Positions 52,552 through 61,130 of a stretch of 64,000 bases of DNA are shown one piece after another. Each line of letters begins with the position of its first letter. The stretch's first letter is position 1. A model generated the notes under the pieces. That model ran no database searches. It saw nothing but the letters and a program-made list of their open reading frames with translations, and was not told the origin of the DNA. The translations under genes and the position numbers were made by a program. Source of the stretch: an uncultured Chloroflexota bacterium (GTDB lineage: Bacteria > Chloroflexota > Anaerolineae > Anaerolineales > Anaerolineaceae); assembly GCA_902786265.1 (NCBI GenBank), contig CADACE010000012.1, forward strand, positions 1 to 64,000. The letters are read 5' to 3'.

Positions 52552-52842
52552 TCAGCTTTCCTGCAGTGATTCCATATACGCCGTCAGAGTTTCCGTTTCA
52601 GCCGGGGTCAGTTCGGTTTTCAGGGCACGTGCCAGCGCCCCGCGTTTTAAACCTTTTTCCCAGCACTCTTTTGCATCATGCAGATAAGCTCCCCGGCCGG
52701 GCATACGCCCGGTCGGATCCACGCAGACACCTTCCGGAGATTTTACGATCCGGACAAGCGTCCTTTTTTCATTTACCTCCCGGCAGCCGACACAGGTCCG
52801 CTGCGGAATATGCTTTTTCGGTTTGTTATCCGTCTTCGACAT
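52552..52842 (-). CDS. ylxR: YlxR-family (DUF448) RNA-binding protein
   Basis: This 96-residue small basic protein lies between nusA and infB, as in many bacteria. It has IPQRTCVGCREVNEKRTLVR near residue 12 and TGRMPGRGAYLHDAKECWEK near 44, the DUF448 marks. It is thought to act as a nucleoid- or RNA-associated regulator in some species. It starts 24 bases after nusA. Confidence 0.92.
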   Translation of the reverse strand: MSKTDNKPKKHIPQRTCVGCREVNEKRTLVRIVKSPEGVCVDPTGRMPGRGAYLHDAKECWEKGLKRGALARALKTELTPAETETLTAYMESLQES

Positions 52843-52866
52843 AACAACCCCTCAAAAAGGTCCGAA

Positions 52867-54804
52867 TTACCAGCCCCAATCATCATCACCGCGCTTATGC
52901 TTGCGGCGGACTGTTGTAGAGTCACTGTCGGGATCGTATTCGATTTCAATACCCTTCTTCTTTTTCTTCTTCTTTGACGGTTTTCCGTAACCGACATCCA
53001 GGCGGCTGTCATCCTCTTCGTCATATTCCATTTTCATCAAACCATTCGAAACCGAATTGAAGATATCTTCCATGGAAAGTTCCTGCTCCTCAACTTCAGG
53101 CTCAGGTTCTGCAACCGGTTCCGGTTCAGGTTCAATATAAGGTTCTTCAACGAACTCCTCAACCGGTTCAGGTTCCGGTTCGGCGACAGGTTCAACTTCC
53201 GCGATTTCTTCGATTTCCGGTTCAGCAGCGGGTTCTTCAGCCACTTCTTCAACCGGTTCCGGTTCGGCAGAAGCCTTGCGCTTGGAAACGAAGGTCACGA
53301 TGCGGGCCAGGTCATTCATGTCGTCAGCCGTGACACCATGAAGCTTGAACATCACATCCGGATCATTCTTCATCACATTGTAAATATCATCAAAGGTCCG
53401 GTAGCCGTTATTTCCGAGAATTTCACAAACGTGCGCCGGCAGACCGCTGTCCTGAATCGGAAGAGCTTCGATTTCACTCTGAGACAGACCCTTTTTGCCG
53501 ATCATCTTCAGCATATCGGCAACCGAGAAGTGGACCTTGGCTGTCTTGCGTTTTTCGACGCGGTCGACAAACCCGTTGAGGGCATCAATTTCCTCAGGAA
53601 GGATCGCGCGTCCTTCAGCCTTTTTGGCGAGGACAGCACGGACTTTTTCGATGTTCTCATCTTCGTTCGCGAACAATTCATCGATAGAGATTTTGATCAC
53701 TTCGCCGGAGGTTTCATGAGTCAGAACAACATCTTTGCCCTGTTCATAGGTATGGATCAGTTCAGACGCGGCTTCGATGACACTCTTGATGTCGATACGC
53801 CAACCGGTCAGACGGGCAGCCAGACGGGCATTCTGACCTTCGCGGCCGATCGCCAGGGAAAGCTGATCTTCCGGCACGATCACCGTCGCGGAATTGCCTT
53901 CGCCGAGATAAACACCGACCACACGGGCAGGGCTGATAGCCTTTGAGATGTAGATCACCGGATCCGGATTCCATTCGATGACATCGATTTTTTCATCATG
54001 CAGTTCGCGGACGATCGCCTGAATACGCACACCGCGCAGACCGACGCAGGCACCGACGGGATCGATGCCCTGCTGTGTCGCGGAGACAGCGATTTTTGCG
54101 CGTTCACCGGGTTCCCGGGTGATAGAGCGAATTTCAACGATTCCGTGGAAAATTTCAGGAACTTCATTTTCCAGCAGACGGCGCAGGAAATCCTTATGCG
54201 TACGGGAGAGGACGATCTGCGGATTGCGCGGATTATCCTTGACCTCAACTACCAAAGCACGAACACGGTCATGCATGCGGAACTTTTCTCCGCGGATGAT
54301 GTTGTTCTGCTGCAGGATCCCTTCCGCCTTCTTATCCAGACCGATCGTATAGCCTTCGCGATTGATAGCCTGGACCACACCGCTGACGATTTCACCGATC
54401 TGTTTTTCAAAATGCGACATCTGATCATTGCGTTCGGCATCTCTGATGCGCTGCTGGATCACCTGACGGGCTGTCTGTGCCGCAACTCGGCCGAAATCCT
54501 TCGGGGTGGATTCCACGATCACCATATCGCCAAGCTGAGCGTCCGGGTCAACCTTGCGGGCTTCTTCCAATAAAACTTCCGTGCGGTTGTCGACGACAGA
54601 GTCAACGACTTCCTTTTCCGCGTAAATGACAAATCTACCCGTTTCCGGGTCCAATTTTGCCTCGACGTGCTGTGCGGCAGACGCCGTAACAGCCTTACGG
54701 TAGGCGGAAACCATTGCCGATTCCAGCGCCTGAATAATCACATCACGAGGCAGCTGTTTTTCCTCCAATACTTCATTGAAGGCCAGGACAAATTCGCTCT
54801 TCAT
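52867..54804 (-). CDS. nusA: Transcription termination/antitermination factor NusA with long acidic C-terminus
   Basis: This 645-residue protein is longer than most NusA. The N-terminal RNA polymerase domain covers about residues 1-125, S1 about 130-200, and KH1 and KH2 about 205-350 (VGACVGLRGVRIQAIVREL; LSLAIGREGQNARLAARLTG). A helix-hairpin-helix-like part follows (LPAHVCEILGNNGYRTFDDI near 455). Residues about 510-600 are a Glu/Pro/Val low-complexity run (repeats like EPEPVEE), and the end is Lys-rich then DDDWGW. It heads the operon; rimP, its usual neighbour, is absent upstream. Confidence 0.93.
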   Translation of the reverse strand: MKSEFVLAFNEVLEEKQLPRDVIIQALESAMVSAYRKAVTASAAQHVEAKLDPETGRFVIYAEKEVVDSVVDNRTEVLLEEARKVDPDAQLGDMVIVESTPKDFGRVAAQTARQVIQQRIRDAERNDQMSHFEKQIGEIVSGVVQAINREGYTIGLDKKAEGILQQNNIIRGEKFRMHDRVRALVVEVKDNPRNPQIVLSRTHKDFLRRLLENEVPEIFHGIVEIRSITREPGERAKIAVSATQQGIDPVGACVGLRGVRIQAIVRELHDEKIDVIEWNPDPVIYISKAISPARVVGVYLGEGNSATVIVPEDQLSLAIGREGQNARLAARLTGWRIDIKSVIEAASELIHTYEQGKDVVLTHETSGEVIKISIDELFANEDENIEKVRAVLAKKAEGRAILPEEIDALNGFVDRVEKRKTAKVHFSVADMLKMIGKKGLSQSEIEALPIQDSGLPAHVCEILGNNGYRTFDDIYNVMKNDPDVMFKLHGVTADDMNDLARIVTFVSKRKASAEPEPVEEVAEEPAAEPEIEEIAEVEPVAEPEPEPVEEFVEEPYIEPEPEPVAEPEPEVEEQELSMEDIFNSVSNGLMKMEYDEEDDSRLDVGYGKPSKKKKKKKGIEIEYDPDSDSTTVRRKHKRGDDDWGW

Positions 54805-54887
54805 CCTTTTTCCAATCTCCTGAATAATCTTGTCCGCGGACTCCTTTACCGCGGTTTTCAGTGCTCAGCACTGTTGAAATTAATATA

Positions 54888-54917
54888 ATTATAACCGATA
54901 CCGGCTTATAAAAACAA
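54888..54917 (-). promoter_or_regulatory. nusA operon promoter
   Basis: On the minus strand TTGTTT (complement of 54912-54917), an 18-base spacer and TATAAT (complement of 54888-54893) form a promoter about 85 bases ahead of the nusA ATG. The -35 overlaps the T-tract of the terminator-like hairpin just upstream. Confidence 0.6.
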
Positions 54918-54937
54918 GAGTGGGGCCTCCCCCACTC
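54911..54937 (-). terminator. Intrinsic terminator or attenuator upstream of nusA
   Basis: GAGTGGGG (54918-54925) and CCCCACTC (54930-54937) form a GC-rich 8-bp stem with a 4-base loop. Read on the minus strand it is followed by TTGTTTTT. A TAAAAT about 65 bases further upstream on the minus strand could start a short leader ending here, so attenuation of nusA is possible. Confidence 0.6.
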
Positions 54938-55556
54938 CTTCGGTAAACCAAAGCAAGCTGTATCATTTTGATACAAAAATATTTTAACACAAATCTGCCC
55001 CTTTTGGAAAATGGTATGACAGTTTGTAAACGAAAAACTGCTTTGTCCTGAAACTGATGTGTTCCGCGGAGCGGCCGCAAAGGAGACTGTAACGGCGAAA
55101 ATGGTGAGATTTTCCCCTTCCCGGTTTTAATCAAAGTTTTTATGTTTTCTTTAATGTTATTACATCATTTCTCACAGATACTTCTTTCCATATTTTATTA
55201 AGCTAATCAATTTATCTTTCTAAAGAGCTGCTTTTTCTACTATAAGAGCTCTCTTTGCATTCCGGAGGGCATGCTTCGCAAGGCGTGGGATCGAAAGCTC
55301 GTGTGTTTGCAAAAACCGAAGCCCGCGCCTGATTTCCGGGGACTGCGGCCCCCAAAACCCGCTGTGTCTTTGGGCTCTTTTTCTGACTCACCCATAAAAT
55401 GCGGTGGTTACCTTTTCTCCGCCCCATTTTCAGTCTCATTACAAGGATCTCTGCATTCACGAGTTTATATCTTTTTTATCAGACAGGTTTTGACATTAAA
55501 TATGATAAAATTTTGAAAAATAGATACATATTAGCTTTGCTGCCGGAGAAAAGATC
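54938..55556. other. Long intergenic region, no confident gene
   Basis: About 620 bases lie between the divergent nusA operon and the peptide/radical SAM cassette. A GC-rich block at about 55230-55400 stands out from AT-rich flanks. It contains GGGGACTGCGGCCCCC, an outer AGCCC/GGGCT pairing, and CTCTTTTT at its plus-strand end, like a structured RNA with a terminator. Short open frames across it lack ribosome sites and known domains. TAAAAT at 55506-55511, preceded by TGA, may be an extended -10 for the peptide gene. Confidence 0.4.
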
Positions 55557-55739
55557 ATGAAGAAGATGTTGCTGCCTTTTTTCACTGCGATCACCATATG
55601 TTTGTTATCTCTTGTTCCTGCCTCCGCGGGGGAAAGATGCCGCAAAAGATCATCAGGCAGCAGAGATAATAATTACAAATGGTCATCAGACAGCTCCTGT
55701 GACAACTGCGCCCATGCCTGTGCGGGAGGAGGAAGATAA
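55557..55739 (+). CDS. Candidate RiPP precursor: short Cys-containing exported peptide
   Basis: This 60-residue peptide has a strong Sec-type signal (MKKMLLPFFTAITICLLSL, probable cut after VPASA-24). The 36-residue rest is hydrophilic, rich in Arg, Ser, Asn and Gly. It holds four cysteines (28, 48, 51, 55), three of them in CDNCAHAC, and ends AGGGR. Its TAA overlaps the ATG of the radical SAM gene (TAATG), indicating coupled translation. GGAG lies before the ATG. A modified, exported peptide is inferred. I know no named family for it. Confidence 0.65.
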   Translation: MKKMLLPFFTAITICLLSLVPASAGERCRKRSSGSRDNNYKWSSDSSCDNCAHACAGGGR

Positions 55740-57109
55740 TGAATTTGAAATATTTTTTTCGGCGTGAAGACGATTTCAAACCGGGAATTTACAAACACAC
55801 GGTAAATTTTCCCAACGGAGGATACCGCAGGATGCATCTGCGGGTGGAAAATGACCTGAACGGGATCTTCTGGCTAAACGGCAATGAATCCTTTTATTTG
55901 AATGAAAGCGCCGCATTTTTTACCTGGCTGATCATGAATCAGAAATCCGGCCGGGAAGTGAAGCGGCTCATGCGGAACCGTTTCGGCGCGAGTGCGGTTC
56001 AGGCGGAAGCTGATTTTGAAAATTTCAAACCGCTGATGCAGGCTATCTTTGAAGGAAAGGCAGGTGCGGAAGAACTATGTGAAAGCGGCATTGACCTGAT
56101 CACGCCGTTCTCAAAGGTCCCGGATGCGCCGTACCGGATGGACCTGGCGCTGACTTATGGCTGCAACAATAACTGCGCCCATTGCTACAACGAACCGGGA
56201 CGCGGAAAGCAGCCCCTGACGCCGGAACAGTGGAAGCAGGTGCTGGACAAACTGGACAAGATCGCCATCCCTCATGTAGTCTTTACGGGCGGCGAACCGA
56301 CGATCCTGCCGTTCCTTCCCGATTTGGTCAGCTATGCCGATCAGCTCGGCATCGTAAGCGGTCTAAACACCAACGGCCGGCTGATGCGGAATGAGGAACT
56401 GACTGAAAAACTGGCTGCCGCCTCGCTGGATCATGTTCAGGTAACACTGGAATCGGTGGACCCGGAGATCCATGATGCCATGGTCGGCGCAAAAGGAGCT
56501 TGGGAGGAAACTGTCGCCGGCATCAGGATGGCGGTCAAACATCACATCCATATTAATACCAACACAACGCTGCTGACGCACAACGCCTCGGTGGAAGCGA
56601 TCAACAGACTCTCGGATTTTCTCGCGGAACTGGGCGTTATGACCTTCGGACTGAACGCCCTGATCTATTCCGGCAAAGGAAAAGAAGTTGACAGCGCGAT
56701 CCATACCGACCGCCTGCAGGAGCTGCTGGACGCGGCAAAATCAGCCGCGGAACGGAACCGGCAGCACCTGTTGTGGTACACCCCCACACAATACTGCCTG
56801 TTCGATCCGGTGACATCCGGTGTGGGATATAAATCCTGCTCAGCGGCAAAATACAGCATGTGTATCGAGCCCGACGGGAACGTCCTGCCCTGCCAGTCCT
56901 GGTATGAGCCGGTCGGCAATATCCTGACCGATGACTGGGAAAAGATCTGGAATCATCCGCTCTGCCTGCGGCTGCGGAACAAGGAGTATATGCCGGCACT
57001 GTGCGGCAAATGCGATTCACGTGATCTTTGTACCTGCGGCTGTCCGCTGGAGGTCGAAAAGAACGGCGCCAACATTCACCCACGGATCGTCCTGCCGGAT
57101 TGCTTCTGA
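55739..57109 (+). CDS. Radical SAM/SPASM peptide-modifying enzyme with PqqD-like N-terminus
   Basis: This 456-residue protein has three parts. Residues about 40-110 resemble a PqqD-type peptide-recognition domain (FYLNESAAFFTWLI, GREVKRLMRNRFG). The radical SAM core has TYGCNNNCAHCYNEPG with the CX3CX2C cluster cysteines 142, 146 and 149, then VVFTGGEPTILPF. The C-terminal SPASM domain has CSAAKYSMCIEPDGNVLPCQ and CGKCDSRDLCTCGC for auxiliary iron-sulfur clusters. Such enzymes cross-link or epimerise RiPP precursors. The overlapping upstream peptide is the likely substrate. No transporter or protease gene follows. Confidence 0.85.
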   Translation: MNLKYFFRREDDFKPGIYKHTVNFPNGGYRRMHLRVENDLNGIFWLNGNESFYLNESAAFFTWLIMNQKSGREVKRLMRNRFGASAVQAEADFENFKPLMQAIFEGKAGAEELCESGIDLITPFSKVPDAPYRMDLALTYGCNNNCAHCYNEPGRGKQPLTPEQWKQVLDKLDKIAIPHVVFTGGEPTILPFLPDLVSYADQLGIVSGLNTNGRLMRNEELTEKLAAASLDHVQVTLESVDPEIHDAMVGAKGAWEETVAGIRMAVKHHIHINTNTTLLTHNASVEAINRLSDFLAELGVMTFGLNALIYSGKGKEVDSAIHTDRLQELLDAAKSAAERNRQHLLWYTPTQYCLFDPVTSGVGYKSCSAAKYSMCIEPDGNVLPCQSWYEPVGNILTDDWEKIWNHPLCLRLRNKEYMPALCGKCDSRDLCTCGCPLEVEKNGANIHPRIVLPDCF

Positions 57110-57150
57110 AATTGATCTGAAACTTTCAGAGCGTTATCATGTAAAATGAA

Positions 57151-57191
57151 AGACAGGCCTGCCGCCGCGGCACCAGGCCTGTCTCTTTTTT
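57151..57191 (+). terminator. Terminator of the peptide/radical SAM operon
   Basis: AGACAGGCCTG (57151-57161) pairs with CAGGCCTGTCT (57174-57184) in an 11-bp stem, followed by CTTTTTT. This makes the peptide and radical SAM genes a closed two-gene unit. Confidence 0.9.
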
Positions 57192-57489
57192 CGGGATCAT
57201 AAGCCCCGGGCGATCACATAAATCAGCTTCACCCTTACATTTGAGGGTCGGGATGATGATATCAGACCCTTCCCCGACAGGGCGATTTCTTCGAAGTTCT
57301 AATCACTTTTCTTTAATGTTAATATAATATTACTCGAATAAGTTTATTGATTATTTCGTTAAGATTAATGAATTTCCACGCAATTGCACTTGTTCTTCAA
57401 TGTCATCATGAACTTTGTCCCTGCGTTTTAACTGCCGGGATCAAGTCATTTACAAAAAGATCTTCTAAAATTTATAAGCGAAATAAAAC
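57192..57489. other. Intergenic region, nothing recognised
   Basis: About 300 AT-rich bases separate the radical SAM operon terminator and the convergent membrane protein gene. Apart from a short ACCCTTACATTTGAGGGT inverted repeat at about 57231, I see no gene, RNA or repeat. Confidence 0.4.
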
Positions 57490-59436
57490 TCATTTCCGCC
57501 GGATATGTATCTCTTCAAGGATAACCGTAACATCCGGATCGTCAGACATATTTCTCACGACAGTTTCCAATAATTCCGTTTTCTGATCAAGCACAAAAGT
57601 ATAACGGAGTTCCGTGCTGCTCTGATACTCAGGCAGAAGATCAATTTGTTCCGCTCCGTTGTCATAAACACAAAAAGTCTTCGCATGCTCAAGATTTTTC
57701 CCGCGGATAACCACTTCATGATTTCCCGGCCAGAAAGTCTGATACGGACCGAAGGAAACGCCGCCGACATAAAGCTCCCGGTGCCCGTCAACATCCTGTC
57801 CGTTCTCCAGCCACTGGTTTTCACCAAAAGTGAAATCGTACCCGGGATAGAGGTGATCGATCATATCGTTATAATCCTCATAACCCAAAACGACATAATC
57901 CTGCGATTGATAAATAATATTTTCATCGCCATTGTTTTCTTGGAATTTCCAGATCGTGTTTCCATATTCACCAGCGGTGAACAGCAGGAAAATCTTCCCT
58001 TCCGGATGGGTCGTATCGTGGCTGACCTTCTGAAGCCAATGGTAGGTCTGGTCGATATCTTTTACCCGCAGGAAAGCCTGATCATTGCTGTCATCAATAA
58101 TATCCCAGACATCGATCTTACCGTTTGAAAATTCAGTAACCACATTGGAACGCCAGTAAGAAGAATACCCGTTTTTGTACCCCTCGGACACCAGAAAATC
58201 AGTTATTTTTCTCAGCTCCTCATTTTTGTCCACATTCCAGTTTGACTTATAATAAAAAGCTCCGCATACGGCAGTCATCACAACAAGCACGGACAGCAAA
58301 GCGGAACAGACCGGTCGTTTCCACTCCACCTCTTCCAGAAACAGAGCTATCAACGGCAAAGAGAAAACAATGACCGGCAAATTGTATCTGTGATGGAAAA
58401 AGGCATCTGTAAAAATGTAAAACAGGATGAATATCAGATAAAGAAAAGCAGTAAAAGATGTCAGACGGCACAGCCTGCTGCTCACACGATTTTTGTTCCT
58501 GATCACATAACAAAACACATAAACAGTCAGCAAAAGCCACATCATACATGCGGCATTCCCGAGCAAAGCGGGGAGAGAAAAGATTTTTTCAGTCGTATAG
58601 CCAAACGAAAACAGGAATCCGTTCAGGATTAAATCGATCCGTGAAGAATCAAAGCCCGAAAAGACGATCTCACTCCAGGTTTCATAGGAATAAATCCCGG
58701 CAAGAATTTTCGCATTGATCTCATAACCGATCACGGCGCCGAGCAAATCAGCAAGGGCAATAACAAGCCAGTTCTTATACTCATCATCCCTTTTGAAAAA
58801 ATAATTGATACCGGCCGCGGCACACAAAGGCATATAGGTCACAAGAAGCTGTCTGGCTCCCCCCAACCCGACCAATGCCGACAAAATAAAATTGAACACC
58901 AGAAAAATCCATTTCTTTTTTCCGGAAAGCTTCAGATAGAATTCAGCAAACGTCAGGGCAACGATCGTTGTTATTATCGGAGGAAAATAATGGGTCCCTT
59001 TCAGGACGATGTGATAATATACGTCTGAAAACGGTATGAATAAAACCGCCGCGGTAAGGAAGAAATATTTTCTAAACCGAAAGGCCCGGCTCATGGCGAA
59101 ATAAGAAACAGTCAGCAGCAGATATAAACTGATCAGGGTCAGCATCCGGACCTGATGCCAGCTGTCGGTCAGATAAAAATATAATGTATTGAAAACATTT
59201 GTACCCAATACTCTGAGTTCAGTTGAATAATACCAGTTTTTTGTAAGCAGCCGATTTTCGGAAGCCAGCATTTCCGCTAAAACCAGAGAACATGAATCGT
59301 CAGAGGATAACGTATAATTTTTCCTTGCCCGCACGTAAAAAAACGTTCCTAACAGGCACGTCAGAAATATTACCCCGGATAAAACCTGAAAAAGAATGGA
59401 TCTGTATGATTTGTTTTTCTGCATATTATCCTGCAT
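57490..59436 (-). CDS. Large polytopic membrane protein, unknown (possible GT-C-type glycosyltransferase)
   Basis: This 648-residue protein has an N-terminal helix at about residues 14-32, then roughly ten more hydrophobic segments up to about residue 400, and a soluble outer domain of about 240 residues. The layout resembles GT-C-type or YfhO-like membrane glycosyltransferases, but I see no diagnostic motif (an early SSDDSCSLVLAEML may be the acidic loop). The gene is somewhat AT-richer than its neighbours. It is followed by, and faces, the radical SAM operon; the CapA-like gene lies upstream in the same direction. Confidence 0.6.
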   Translation of the reverse strand: MQDNMQKNKSYRSILFQVLSGVIFLTCLLGTFFYVRARKNYTLSSDDSCSLVLAEMLASENRLLTKNWYYSTELRVLGTNVFNTLYFYLTDSWHQVRMLTLISLYLLLTVSYFAMSRAFRFRKYFFLTAAVLFIPFSDVYYHIVLKGTHYFPPIITTIVALTFAEFYLKLSGKKKWIFLVFNFILSALVGLGGARQLLVTYMPLCAAAGINYFFKRDDEYKNWLVIALADLLGAVIGYEINAKILAGIYSYETWSEIVFSGFDSSRIDLILNGFLFSFGYTTEKIFSLPALLGNAACMMWLLLTVYVFCYVIRNKNRVSSRLCRLTSFTAFLYLIFILFYIFTDAFFHHRYNLPVIVFSLPLIALFLEEVEWKRPVCSALLSVLVVMTAVCGAFYYKSNWNVDKNEELRKITDFLVSEGYKNGYSSYWRSNVVTEFSNGKIDVWDIIDDSNDQAFLRVKDIDQTYHWLQKVSHDTTHPEGKIFLLFTAGEYGNTIWKFQENNGDENIIYQSQDYVVLGYEDYNDMIDHLYPGYDFTFGENQWLENGQDVDGHRELYVGGVSFGPYQTFWPGNHEVVIRGKNLEHAKTFCVYDNGAEQIDLLPEYQSSTELRYTFVLDQKTELLETVVRNMSDDPDVTVILEEIHIRRK

Positions 59437-59505
59437 TTTTTCTCAGCAATAAGTATATCACAGCGAAAGGCAGCAGTAATGACAAACAAAGCTTTCTCTG
59501 CCGCT

Positions 59506-60867
59506 TTACAGATATGAAAATATTTCTGTCAGGAATTTTTCCCGCTCGCCATCCGTCATCAGGCGCGGACGGCTGTAGTCCGTTAACAATGCGGTGACAA
59601 GCTGCACATTCAGCAGGCGCCCGTCATAAAAAATATAACGGTCGAGAAACTCCTGCCTTGTACCTTTCACCGGGACATCCATCTGGTCAAAGAAAAGGTT
59701 GCCAAGGCCGTAATGGATAAAGCGGTCGGTCCCCGGCGCCATGATCTGCGGAAAATGTGCCTGGGAACCGGAAACGACCACAGCGCCGGCATCACTCAGA
59801 CGCCGGAAATCCCTTTTCTGCATATCCGAGGGTTTGCGGGAATAAAGCTCATAATACTGAAGCGTCACGATAACCAGATACCCTTCCGCCGAATACTTCC
59901 GGATCTCATCTTCCATGCGGTCAAAATTGCAGCGCTGCACCCCGGGCAGCCGTTCCGTCGCGTAAACATGTTCCGGACCTGCGCAGTTGCAGCCCAGAAA
60001 AACGAAACGATTCCCGTTGTGCTCCAGGAAAAGAGGTTCCGCTGCCGAATCGATATTCCGCCCGGCACCATAATAGCGGTATCCCTTTTCATCCAAAAGG
60101 TCCAGCATTTCTTTGAAAGGCTTCCAGTCAAAATCCCGCAGATGGTTCCCGGTCAGTTCGATCACGCTGACATCAAGATAGTCCAGCACATCAATGGCTT
60201 CGGGACCGGAGCAAAACTGGATGGAGACATTATCCCGCCGCGGTTTCGGACACAGGGACCAGATACTCGATTCATTGCTGATATGCGTGATATCAGCGGT
60301 ATCAAATACCGAACGGATCATCTCTGCCGGATAGGTGGTGCCGTTCTGCGCCATTTTATAAGCGACGGTGCGGGCAAGAGCGGTTGTCCCGGTCAAAAGC
60401 ACCCTGCTTACCCGGTTTGTGTCAAAATTTGAGGTTTCCGCCGGTACAGCCAGCCTATCAAATTCAGGATTATAAACATCATCCCAGGGAAAATAGGCTC
60501 TTTCCAGACGGACAAGCTTCATCGACGGCCCCGCTTCATCAAGCGGGATCAGGGCACAGACAGCGCCTTCTTCCGTCAGCGAGATTTTTTCCGCAGCGTC
60601 TTTCTCAACACCGCACGCAGGCTGAACAGTGAATAGATCCCCGAGTTCTTCGTACGCGGATTCGGAAAGCCATATTTTCTGTATCTCCCCCGGTGCTCCG
60701 GTTTCGGAGTAGACCGCATTCCACAACTCACTCATGTCGATCACATCTGTCACAGTAGCAAACGGGCAGGCTATCGTATAATAATGATAATTTTCTTCCG
60801 CCGACGCAGAAACCGGTTTCATAAAAAACAAAGTGAAAAGCTGGAGAAATAATACGAATTTCAACAT
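59506..60867 (-). CDS. CapA-family (poly-gamma-glutamate synthesis-like) metallophosphatase-fold protein, exported
   Basis: This 453-residue protein has a signal peptide of about 23 residues (ending PVSASAE). The CapA domain begins near residue 155: VLLTGTTALARTVAYKMAQN, then DITHISNESSI, VIELTGNHLRDFDW, FVFLGCNCAGPEH, and the histidine-containing ends VVSGSQAHFPQIM and FIHYGLGNLFFDQ. CapA proteins are linked to polyglutamate capsule formation or hydrolysis of surface polymers. The first 150 residues are a separate, unrecognised region. It is 69 bases upstream of the large membrane protein gene. Confidence 0.82.
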   Translation of the reverse strand: MLKFVLFLQLFTLFFMKPVSASAEENYHYYTIACPFATVTDVIDMSELWNAVYSETGAPGEIQKIWLSESAYEELGDLFTVQPACGVEKDAAEKISLTEEGAVCALIPLDEAGPSMKLVRLERAYFPWDDVYNPEFDRLAVPAETSNFDTNRVSRVLLTGTTALARTVAYKMAQNGTTYPAEMIRSVFDTADITHISNESSIWSLCPKPRRDNVSIQFCSGPEAIDVLDYLDVSVIELTGNHLRDFDWKPFKEMLDLLDEKGYRYYGAGRNIDSAAEPLFLEHNGNRFVFLGCNCAGPEHVYATERLPGVQRCNFDRMEDEIRKYSAEGYLVIVTLQYYELYSRKPSDMQKRDFRRLSDAGAVVVSGSQAHFPQIMAPGTDRFIHYGLGNLFFDQMDVPVKGTRQEFLDRYIFYDGRLLNVQLVTALLTDYSRPRLMTDGEREKFLTEIFSYL

Positions 60868-61130
60868 ATTCTGATTACTTCAATTCAGGAGATTTCCGCA
60901 TTCCGCACAAAAAATCTGTATACTCCATCATAATAATTGCTATCCGGATATTATAACAAGTTTTCGGATTTCCTTTGATTTGCGGCAAAAATATCGGTAT
61001 TTTCGGAACATAACAAAAAATCATAACGTTAAAAAAAAGAATCGTACAGATTCGGGCGGAAACAGAAAAACATTTGGTACAATAAAAACATAGTTGTTAT
61101 TTTGGACCATTGAAAGGCTGAACAAGCAAT

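Noticed and set aside
51509..52687. A 392-codon open frame on the plus strand opposite infB
   Set aside because: It is fully antisense to the conserved IF-2 gene and its translation shows no family motif.
55212..55516. Small protein genes on either strand of the nusA-peptide gap
   Set aside because: The frames (about 80 codons each) overlap each other in a GC-rich structured block and lack ribosome sites and domains.
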